A stretch of 64,000 nucleotides of DNA from the NCBI GenBank assembly GCA_963665595.2, contig CAXXJK010000004.1, forward strand, positions 434,001 through 498,000, in the 5' to 3' direction. A program made the position numbers and the translations under genes. Position 1 is the stretch's first letter, and the number at the start of each line of letters is the position of its first letter. The stretch comes from G963665595 sp963665595. Its GTDB lineage: Bacteria > Actinomycetota > Coriobacteriia > Coriobacteriales > CADBOM01. The notes below the pieces were generated by a model. That model saw only the letters and a list, made by a program, of their open reading frames with translations, ran no database searches and had not been told where the DNA came from. Positions 35,775-43,078 of the stretch are shown here, one piece after another.

Positions 35775-37274
35775 CTACTTTGCGCTACGAACGGCCAGCG
35801 CAGCCTCGGCCTCTTCCATCTGGGCAGAGGTAAGACGATGCATAAAGAAAAATGCGATAAGGCAGGCAATCATGACAATCGCGGGCACCATAAACGTCAT
35901 GAACGTAATCCCTTGAACCATGGTTCCCGTAATGACTTCAACAGTCTTGCTATAACCAATTGCGGCGAGCCCAAAGCCAGTGATTGCGCCTTGGATCATT
36001 TTGCCAATATTGGGGCACCATTGAATGGTGCCCATGATGAACGCCTTTGCGGTTTCGCCCTTCTCATACTCTTGATAGGTAATGGCATTGGCCATACAAG
36101 AAAACTCAACAGACATCATCATATTGCCGCCGAAAAAGCTCACAACTACGGCCGCAGTAAATATGACCGTCGACGAAGCGGCTCCAAAGAATCCGAAGAA
36201 CATGGCCACAATCAAAATCACCATACCGGATAAGTAGGTAATTCGGTTACCAAGCTTCCGAGCGACCGCCTCGCCAGCAAAAGTACCGACCAAACCAGCC
36301 GCGTTAGCTAAAGTCAAGCAGCCTGCATAAAGAAGTGGTTGATTAAACACAACGATACAGTAGTAAACTGCCATAGCGCCCAAAAGCATAGACCAAACAG
36401 CGCGACCGACTTCGCCGAGGAACAAACCCAGAGCCGGAAGATTCGTAAAGAAATATTTGAGGCACTTCAAAATGGACACCTTTTCGATGTCACTCTTGAC
36501 TTCTTCGACCTTTTCGCCAGCCTTTTTGGCAGCTGCGCGGCGCCGACAGAACTCTTCAGTAGAATCCATGCCTTTGAACATTTTGAATAGATAGATATAG
36601 GCTATCACAAATACGATGCCCCAGATAAAAGCCGTAATAGTGTAGCCTATAACCGTATTAGGACTCGCATTTGAAGCAAGATCGCCTCCGGCAAAGAAAA
36701 TAATCATAGGCAACGAAACAGCGGCGAATAGCAGCTTGATTATCAGATTACCCTGAGCCTTACGAGCCGACATCAGAGCACGGTCAGCCTCAGTCTTAGA
36801 TGCCACGGTAATCATAGATGTTGCCGAAATCATGAAAAGATTTATAAAGAACTGGCCAATGATATAGCAAACTCCGATAAGAACAGCCTGAGCCACGCTT
36901 CCGGTGCTCACGCCAATCCACGTCCAGTCGGTCCAAGCTCCCATGATGAAAATTAAGGCACATGCAGGAGCAAACAACATGTAGGAGCGATACTGTCCCC
37001 AACGAAACCATACGCGCTCGATGACAATTGCAGCAATAAAAACGATTATCCATGCCGCAAAACTTGAGATAGTTGTCATAGTTCCCATCATCGCAGGATC
37101 CATGCCAACCGCGTTTGTTAAGAAATAGTTCCAGTATGAACTCAGCATCTGATTCCATCCGGAGAAGAACATCATGCCAATGCCGTACATGAGTCCCACT
37201 CTTTGTGAAATAGCGTTTGCGACTTTTGCCACCCCTCCTTGTTTCTCAGGAGCAGAAACTGCACTATTGATCAT
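35775..37274 (-). CDS. GPH-type (MelB-like) sodium/proton symporter
   Basis: 499 residues, about 12 hydrophobic segments, with the glycoside-pentoside-hexuronide:cation layout: N-terminal helix GIGMMFFSGWNQMLSS, a central hydrophilic loop (EEFCRRRAAAKKAGEKVEEV) and a C-terminal half with GNRITYLSGMVILIVAM. In Coriobacteria such proteins sit beside reductase genes rather than sugar genes, so an aromatic or steroid glycoside or organic acceptor is plausible. GAGGGGG precedes the ATG by seven bases. Confidence 0.85.
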   Translation of the reverse strand: MINSAVSAPEKQGGVAKVANAISQRVGLMYGIGMMFFSGWNQMLSSYWNYFLTNAVGMDPAMMGTMTTISSFAAWIIVFIAAIVIERVWFRWGQYRSYMLFAPACALIFIMGAWTDWTWIGVSTGSVAQAVLIGVCYIIGQFFINLFMISATSMITVASKTEADRALMSARKAQGNLIIKLLFAAVSLPMIIFFAGGDLASNASPNTVIGYTITAFIWGIVFVIAYIYLFKMFKGMDSTEEFCRRRAAAKKAGEKVEEVKSDIEKVSILKCLKYFFTNLPALGLFLGEVGRAVWSMLLGAMAVYYCIVVFNQPLLYAGCLTLANAAGLVGTFAGEAVARKLGNRITYLSGMVILIVAMFFGFFGAASSTVIFTAAVVVSFFGGNMMMSVEFSCMANAITYQEYEKGETAKAFIMGTIQWCPNIGKMIQGAITGFGLAAIGYSKTVEVITGTMVQGITFMTFMVPAIVMIACLIAFFFMHRLTSAQMEEAEAALAVRSAK

Positions 37275-37375
37275 TTCAAAACCCCCTCTTCGTACCTAAT
37301 ATATAATGTGAGTATAATTTTGCTTTTCCCAACCTCACCGTGCATGACTATGGAGACACGTCTCTCACCCCTGTT

Positions 37376-38677
37376 CTACTCAACGGCAGCTGTTCTCATA
37401 AGCCACTCAAGACACTTCTCGCGCCTAATTTGCTCTCCAAGAGACTTTCTAAATCCTCGCTTGGTAAACTCCGCTTCAGAAAGACCAGAAAGTTCGTCGG
37501 GAAGTTTCATCTTTTCAGCGGCAATTTCCCCCTCAGTCTCTTGAAGACCAAGCTCGCAAGCCAAAACATCAAGAGCAAGATTCTGGCGAAGATACTCTGA
37601 TGCCTGGAGAAAGATATTCATATTGAAGGTTTCCTTATCAATCTCGTGCTCTTTGCAATACGAGTCGATATCCGATCCCTGCGACTCAAGATTTCGTGAG
37701 ATTTGAGTGAAAAGCGACTCTTTAGCTTCTTGATACATCTCGTCTGGGATAGTTCCGCGCAAACGCTTTTCAAGTGCCGCACGCACCTGGTAAATAGTTT
37801 CTTGTCTTTCGACGCGCTGCTTTTGTCTTTCAAGATCGCCACGAACCGCACATCGAAAACCATCAACCGAGCCAAACTGCGGTAGATTCTTAGACACCCA
37901 TTCATCACTGATAGTGGGCACAATTTGAACTTGAATGTCATGTAACACAACGTTTGCTTCATATACGTCGATGCAATTTGCATTGGAGAGACTGTCAAAC
38001 ACTTGAAAATTAATTTTCCGAATATCACCTTTCGACATACCAATGATGCCAGCGATAAAACCTTCAGGAAGAAATCCCTCGGCAACTTGTACAATTCGTC
38101 GAATACCCGATAGCTCCTTGCACGACTTGCCATTCTTTTGCATATCTACATCCATTAGTGCCCAATCGCCCTCTGCAAGAATCTGTCTCTCTGAAGATTT
38201 GAGCTTCGCAAATTGTTGCGCGGTATACGACAGCTGCTCGTCGATGTCGTGTTCATCTACCGTAACAACTCGATGAGAAATCTTTACTGGCTCGGTGCTA
38301 GAAAGAGAAAGCGTAGGGCGAGGCACAATATTGGCAACAAACGAAAAACTCTCTCCCTCTTTTGGGAAAGATTCAGCGTGAACACTCGGAGTAAGGACAG
38401 AATCAATATTGAGAACATTTACCGCGGCCGTGGTAAATCTATTGAGCAAGAAATCGCGAGAAGCTCCCCTCAGTTCTTCTTTGCCAATAGCTAGTTCGAG
38501 GGAAACCACGAGCTCCTCTTTGCTTGGTTGGTCAAAGTGCTTTATATGAGCCATGAGCGAATAAAAGTCTGTAAGCGTCTTGGTCACATCGTCGGCAGAG
38601 ACTTCTACATAAATCTCGAGCCGCTGACCATCATCTTTGGCTTCTTGTTCAAGTCTAATAAACTTGATATCGGCCAT
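37376..38677 (-). CDS. Trigger-factor-like chaperone in a molybdoenzyme locus
   Basis: About 433 residues. Three regions match trigger factor in order: an N-terminal ribosome-binding-like domain with repeated VEVSADDV; a middle FKBP-like part (EGDWALMDVDMQKNGKS, VAEGFLPEGFIAGIIGM); and the helical C-terminal domain (TIPDEMYQEAKESLFTQISR, SEYLRQNLALDVLACELGLQ). The FKBP part is divergent and may lack isomerase activity. The start at 38677 is chosen by AAGGGAA spacing. Lying within the reductase block, it is probably a dedicated folding factor for the large cytoplasmic enzymes; the general trigger factor should be elsewhere in the genome. Confidence 0.75.
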   Translation of the reverse strand: MADIKFIRLEQEAKDDGQRLEIYVEVSADDVTKTLTDFYSLMAHIKHFDQPSKEELVVSLELAIGKEELRGASRDFLLNRFTTAAVNVLNIDSVLTPSVHAESFPKEGESFSFVANIVPRPTLSLSSTEPVKISHRVVTVDEHDIDEQLSYTAQQFAKLKSSERQILAEGDWALMDVDMQKNGKSCKELSGIRRIVQVAEGFLPEGFIAGIIGMSKGDIRKINFQVFDSLSNANCIDVYEANVVLHDIQVQIVPTISDEWVSKNLPQFGSVDGFRCAVRGDLERQKQRVERQETIYQVRAALEKRLRGTIPDEMYQEAKESLFTQISRNLESQGSDIDSYCKEHEIDKETFNMNIFLQASEYLRQNLALDVLACELGLQETEGEIAAEKMKLPDELSGLSEAEFTKRGFRKSLGEQIRREKCLEWLMRTAAVE

Positions 38678-38722
38678 CGCCATTTCCCTTCGAATCAATT
38701 AAAAGTTATCGTCACGCTATGA

Positions 38723-38965
38723 CTACTGTTTTCCCGGCGCTCCAAGGGCTCCCGGGGCTTTTGGTGCTCCTGGAGCTTTTGGCGCGCCAGGGGCTCCCGG
38801 AGCACCGGGGGCTGAAGGATGCCCCGCTGCTCCGGTAAAACTTGGCCCCGATGAAGCAAGTGCTTCACCGCATTCCTTACACTCGGCATCAAAATAATCA
38901 TTATCGGCACCGCACTTTGGACACTTTTTTGTAGCGGCTTGTACATCTGCTGGTCTAAAGCACAT
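38723..38965 (-). CDS. MCFRPA single zinc-ribbon protein with Pro/Gly/Ala tail
   Basis: 80 residues. The MCFRPA start is shared with the protein at 31624. One zinc ribbon follows: Cys15/18 and Cys29/32. The second half is a collagen-like run of APGAPGAPKAPGA repeats, low complexity and probably unstructured. In DNA the tail appears as a GC-rich degenerate repeat. It lies between the small protein at 39053 and the chaperone gene. Unknown function. Confidence 0.8.
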   Translation of the reverse strand: MCFRPADVQAATKKCPKCGADNDYFDAECKECGEALASSGPSFTGAAGHPSAPGAPGAPGAPKAPGAPKAPGALGAPGKQ

Positions 38966-39052
38966 TTCTAGACTTCTTTCTATTCACTTTCGCGTTACAT
39001 CATGTCGTAGATATCAGAATGAACTGTTTGTCGACTTCGATTTGCGAAACGC

Positions 39053-39292
39053 TTATTTGACTTTTTCGCCGTTCTTTTGAGCCTTGTAATACCTTCCCAA
39101 AGGAACGATTTCCCCTCTCGAATCGCCTTCGTCTGTTCCATCTAGACGGTAGTAGACAATCTCAGGCATCATTTCGACTTCATTGAGCCACTCATAGCGG
39201 TAATACAGCATGCCGTCGAAAACATACGCTTCGACCGTCGACTCTGCAGCTAAGACTTCTGCATATTTTTCGAGTATCTCTTCACGGGTCAT
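39053..39292 (-). CDS. Small hypothetical protein, EAYV/LYYR family, member 1
   Basis: 79 residues: MTREEILEKYAEVLAAES, then VEAYVFDGMLYYRYEW and GRYYKAQKNGEKVK. It is a paralogue of the next gene upstream (39354): both begin MTxEE, share EAYV followed by LYYR and end in EAQKGxK-like residues. AAGGGGG precedes the ATG. No domain recognised. Linked to molybdoenzyme module 2, possibly a small subunit or assembly factor. Confidence 0.7.
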   Translation of the reverse strand: MTREEILEKYAEVLAAESTVEAYVFDGMLYYRYEWLNEVEMMPEIVYYRLDGTDEGDSRGEIVPLGRYYKAQKNGEKVK

Positions 39293-39353
39293 TGCGATTC
39301 CCCCTTCCTCATCTCAACAATTGTGGTATCAGGCAAACCTTCAGGCGAACTTG

Positions 39354-39584
39354 CTATTTCAGCTTGTTGCCTTTCTGAGCTTCGTGAAACTCGACCGTAG
39401 TGATTTGAGCAGGTGTTGCACCAATGTTCGTAATCTTATTAAATGTGATCTGCCCCGGTGCGGTCACGGGGTCAGCATCATCATGGCGATAGTACAGTGC
39501 ACCATCTCGACCGACATAAGCCTCTACGCACAACCAGTCATTAATTAGGTCGGCATAGTTTATCTGAACCTCTTCAAGCGTCAT
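39354..39584 (-). CDS. Small hypothetical protein, EAYV/LYYR family, member 2
   Basis: 76 residues: MTLEEVQINYADLINDW, CVEAYVGRDGALYYRHDD and TTVEFHEAQKGNKLK. Paralogue of 39053. It starts 18 bp after the Fe-S subunit gene with an AAAGGAG site, so it is co-translated with the enzyme. Predicted soluble, no cysteine motif, mixed alpha/beta. Function unknown. Confidence 0.7.
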   Translation of the reverse strand: MTLEEVQINYADLINDWLCVEAYVGRDGALYYRHDDADPVTAPGQITFNKITNIGATPAQITTVEFHEAQKGNKLK

Positions 39585-39602
39585 TTTGTGCTCCTTTCTC
39601 CA

Positions 39603-39935
39603 CTACGCACAGGGCGTATACAACACCATGTGTGACGAAGTCATCTGCTTAGCAAGCTCATCTACCGGGCCATATTCCATACAGAGTCCCTGGCAGTGAT
39701 GCACGCACGTGGGGAGTCGGCCTTCTTCCACGCGCGTTGCGCATAGGTCGCAGCGATCAGTGGGGACTGGCACATAGTTAAACATCCATGTATCGTTTTC
39801 TATTTTTTCGGGACCCTGTTGCACTAATTTAATGCCCCATTCTCCCTTTTCAAATCCATGTTCTGCTTTGCACGCCATCTCGCAACTATGACAACCAGTA
39901 CAAAATTTGTAATTTATTAACAAACCTTTCAGCAT
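39603..39935 (-). CDS. Small two-cluster Fe-S subunit of molybdoenzyme 2
   Basis: 110 residues, homologous to 32094. Cluster ligands are Cys12/15/18/22 (CTGCHSCEMAC) and Cys62/65/77/81 (CDLCATRVEEGRLPTCVHHC). It follows the catalytic gene by 12 bp with GAGGAGG upstream. Electron-transfer partner of the 39948 enzyme; both modules keep the same gene order and spacing. Confidence 0.92.
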   Translation of the reverse strand: MLKGLLINYKFCTGCHSCEMACKAEHGFEKGEWGIKLVQQGPEKIENDTWMFNYVPVPTDRCDLCATRVEEGRLPTCVHHCQGLCMEYGPVDELAKQMTSSHMVLYTPCA

Positions 39936-39947
39936 CCTCGTCCTCCT

Positions 39948-42275
39948 CTATGCGCGATTCATGATTTCGAATTGGTTGCGGCCAAGATTTTCAGGCATTG
40001 CAGTTTTAGGCTCAGTGCCATCAGCAACTTTGTAGACCTTGCACATTTGGGTTTTGTAAGACGATCCATAACCAGCCGTTGCCATGTCGTTTTGAATAGT
40101 AAGACAGTTAATGTTTGATTCAAATGCGCCGTACAGGCCATCTTCAAGTTTTCCCGAACGCTCCGGAAACCACCAGCCATGCTCAGCCATGATAGTGCCC
40201 TTGAGAATGCCCGCAGAAACCATGGCCTTCTGTTTGACTTTGCCCCACTGATTTTCGAGATATACCCAATCGCCATCGGCAATACCCAACTCCACTGCAT
40301 CTTCTGGATTGATTTCGCACAACGGCCACGGATGAAACTCGCGCATGGTGGGCAACTGACGATGCTCAGAATGGAAGAACTCCCAACTGCGCCGGCCCGT
40401 AGTAAGAACAAACGGATATTCTCTGGCCTCATCCGGTGCAGATATGGGGCTACACGTTGGCTCTTTAAAACTCGGCAACGGATCAATCCCCGCAGAATCG
40501 TACATCGTACAGTAAAGCTCAATGCGGCCAGTCGTTGTATTGAAACCAACCTGATGATCAAATCTCATATCGCCGGTTTCATACTTGCGATACTGAAACT
40601 TCGGATACACCAGTGTTTTTTCCTGAAGCTCTTCCCATGTAATATCGAATGGCATAGATGACAGGTTCTTCATAACGTACTCGTTCATCTCAGGTACTGT
40701 ATCCCAGAAGAACATATCAGGATTAAGAATCTGACCAAGCTCGAGCATGATCTGTTCATCACCTCGTGCATCTCCCGCTTGAAGTATTTTGTTTATTGCG
40801 CGAAGCGGAGTAAACCACGCGCGAATGCCCCATCGCTCACAGCCCATCGCTATAGGCAAAACAATGTCGGCACAGCCAACGGCCGTAGGCGTCATGAAGA
40901 TATCGCACACTACGACAAAGGGCACCTTCTTCCACGCTTCATAAACACGCTTAGACTCACCGGCCATGTTGATGAAGCTGTTAGTGGAACAGAGGAAGCC
41001 CATCTTGATGGGATAGGGTTCTTCAGTCTCCATGGCAAGCAAAATATCATCGCCCATGGAATGCGGCCCAAAACCGACAGTTCTCAGGGCATATTTGCCA
41101 TCCCCTAGCCGGCCTTCACGAACCTGCTTGCCCATGCCCTTGCAGATGTTTTCACGAATATCTGATTGGACATGCCCATACTTGACGTTGACAAAACCAC
41201 CGGGAACGTCGATGGATCCCGTAAGTACCTCAACAGCGGCAACCGCAAGAGAAGCACCGACTGCCCATTTGGTCTGATCAAGTGGAAGGCCCCACTGCAG
41301 CGCCACAGTTCCGGCCGAGCCCAAATAACGTGCAGCTTCAACAATCTTGTCCGCGGGCACCCAAGAAATCTGTTCGACTACCTCAGGAGTATAGGCAGCT
41401 GCACGTTCAGCAAGGGCATCCATGCCATATACCCACATATCACAAAACGCTTTGTCATAAAGGTTTTCTTGAATCATGATATTAACGATACCCAGTGCCA
41501 CAGCGGCATCGGTTCCTGGACGCGGCTGAAGGAAGATATCAGCATGCGCGGCCATCCAAGTTACACGAGTATCGACAACGAATAGTTTGGAGCCGTGTTG
41601 CATACAGTCGACAATCCAGTGACCAAAGAAACCGTCCGCATTCGACACAATGGGATTGCACGCCCAACTAAGAACGACGTCGGGACGGCGATATTCAGGA
41701 TCATCAAAACGTTCAGCCGATAATTGTGCGCAATCCGCAATGAAATCAGACCCGAAAATAGCATTCATTGCCTGAAGTCTTGGGGTGTAGCAACAATCGC
41801 CGGAGAGCATGCCAGCCGTATCGTTGGGAGTCCGGAACCCCGCAAATGCCAAGGAGGAAGTTTGCCATGTAGCGTTACGACCCGTACCGATACCCGTAAC
41901 AATTGACTTAGAACCATATGTTTCAGTTACCTCATGTGCCTTTTCTGCAATGATGGCATAGGCTTCGTCTATCGTTATTTCTTCCCACTTATTCTCGCCA
42001 CGTTCGCCCACGCGACGCAACGGGTGCAGAATACGATCAGGGTGATTTACCGCCTCAAGCATATCGAGACAACGCATGCATAGACGCCCCTCGTTGACGG
42101 GGGAACGAGGATCGCCCTCAATTTTTACGAGTTTATTGTCTTTTGTGTAAAACAACACGTTGCAGCCTTGGTGGCAGCCAGGGCCCGACCATTGGCAACT
42201 ACGAGTCACCGTGACATCGCCTTCTTGCCATTGCCATTCTTCACGATAAAGATTAGGATTCATTCCTTTTCTCAT
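39948..42275 (-). CDS. Bis-MGD molybdopterin oxidoreductase, catalytic subunit 2
   Basis: About 775 residues, paralogous to 32448. Fe-S ligands are Cys34, Cys38, Cys66 and Cys69 (GPGCHQGC ... LCMRC). Molybdopterin motifs include VLSWACNPIVSNADGFFGHW, LFVVDTRVTWMAAHADIFLQ, and the C-terminal YPFVLTTGRRSWEFFHSEHR. SGDCCYTPR lies where the metal ligand of related enzymes is found, against FSCMAPRDT in subunit 1, so the two probably act on different substrates. There is no signal peptide. GAGAGGAG sits upstream of the ATG at 42275. It is the first gene of the minus-strand block. Confidence 0.9.
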   Translation of the reverse strand: MRKGMNPNLYREEWQWQEGDVTVTRSCQWSGPGCHQGCNVLFYTKDNKLVKIEGDPRSPVNEGRLCMRCLDMLEAVNHPDRILHPLRRVGERGENKWEEITIDEAYAIIAEKAHEVTETYGSKSIVTGIGTGRNATWQTSSLAFAGFRTPNDTAGMLSGDCCYTPRLQAMNAIFGSDFIADCAQLSAERFDDPEYRRPDVVLSWACNPIVSNADGFFGHWIVDCMQHGSKLFVVDTRVTWMAAHADIFLQPRPGTDAAVALGIVNIMIQENLYDKAFCDMWVYGMDALAERAAAYTPEVVEQISWVPADKIVEAARYLGSAGTVALQWGLPLDQTKWAVGASLAVAAVEVLTGSIDVPGGFVNVKYGHVQSDIRENICKGMGKQVREGRLGDGKYALRTVGFGPHSMGDDILLAMETEEPYPIKMGFLCSTNSFINMAGESKRVYEAWKKVPFVVVCDIFMTPTAVGCADIVLPIAMGCERWGIRAWFTPLRAINKILQAGDARGDEQIMLELGQILNPDMFFWDTVPEMNEYVMKNLSSMPFDITWEELQEKTLVYPKFQYRKYETGDMRFDHQVGFNTTTGRIELYCTMYDSAGIDPLPSFKEPTCSPISAPDEAREYPFVLTTGRRSWEFFHSEHRQLPTMREFHPWPLCEINPEDAVELGIADGDWVYLENQWGKVKQKAMVSAGILKGTIMAEHGWWFPERSGKLEDGLYGAFESNINCLTIQNDMATAGYGSSYKTQMCKVYKVADGTEPKTAMPENLGRNQFEIMNRA

Positions 42276-42544
42276 ATAAGTCTCCTCTCGCATTTATCCA
42301 ATCTTGCGTCCCGTATCTACCTGCTGCCATGTGGACGCAGATCACAAGATTTATTACGACGACTATACGAGGAGATGAGCGCATCAGAAAAATTCCGATA
42401 CATAACAGGAACTATTTTGATTTGGCATCGTTACCATTCCAAAAAATACGCGACGCAAAACCCCAGCTCAATTGCCTGAAAATTCGATGTGTACGTAACG
42501 TTAGCGAAAGTAAAGGGGGTGACTGAATCGATAAAGCAATAAAA

Positions 42545-42598
42545 AGAACCCTCCTGTCTCCTTTGAATCGTTAGAAACAAAGACGACAGGAGGGTTCT
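42545..42598 (-). terminator. Strong rho-independent terminator
   Basis: A 14-bp perfect stem (AGAACCCTCCTGTC with GACAGGAGGGTTCT). On the minus strand it is followed by TTTTTATT, so it ends transcription arriving from the glmS side before the molybdoenzyme block. The gap 42276-42544 has no supported gene. Confidence 0.8.
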
Positions 42599-42685
42599 CC
42601 GCCATGCAAGCTTGTATGTTTAAAAGTGCAGTTTTACTTTATCTGGGTATTGCTATACCGTCCTTATGGCAATAAAAGATTTCGA

Positions 42686-42852
42686 TGACTGAACTGAAGT
42701 GGGTTGTTGCTACTTGGAACCCACACCACGTATTCTGCAGGCATATCTCAACGCCCAGTGGAACTGAGGGTCAATTCGCGTGCTATACGCACTGGCATCG
42801 ATGCTTTGAAGAATGGAGAGGTATCTTTGACTCCGAGCCCATCATGGATATT
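42686..42852 (+). pseudogene. Relic of the ABC lipoprotein gene (fragment 3)
   Basis: GCTACTTGGAACCCACACCA and CATCGATGCTTTGAAGAATG, followed by GTATCTTTGACTCCGAGC, match the gene at 17786 over about 18625-18760, with indels. The homology resumes in the 3' flank (CAAATCTCACCACTCATGT) and the terminator at 42962. A decayed segmental copy. Confidence 0.8.
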
Positions 42853-42961
42853 GACGAAGATTAGGAAAAATCTCGGAACAATCTTAGTTTAAAAGAGAAT
42901 ACTCCGAGAGCTTTCTACGCAGTTGTTTTGACGCTTACGTTGCAAATCTCACCACTCATGT

Positions 42962-43001
42962 AAATATCTCCGCCCTTCTCTAGAGAAGGGCGGAGATATT
43001 T
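42962..43001. terminator. Perfect 40-bp palindrome (bidirectional terminator candidate)
   Basis: AAATATCTCCGCCCTTCTCT is followed immediately by its exact reverse complement. It lies 77 bp downstream of glmS (minus) and downstream of the lipoprotein relic (plus). It is part of an 83-bp block shared with 18980-19062, where the stem is imperfect. Confidence 0.7.
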
Positions 43002-43078
43002 GTGCGGACATATATAATCTTGAACAAACAAAGAAGAAAGGAACTAGAGAGCATCTCGCATATACATACGTCGCTTTC

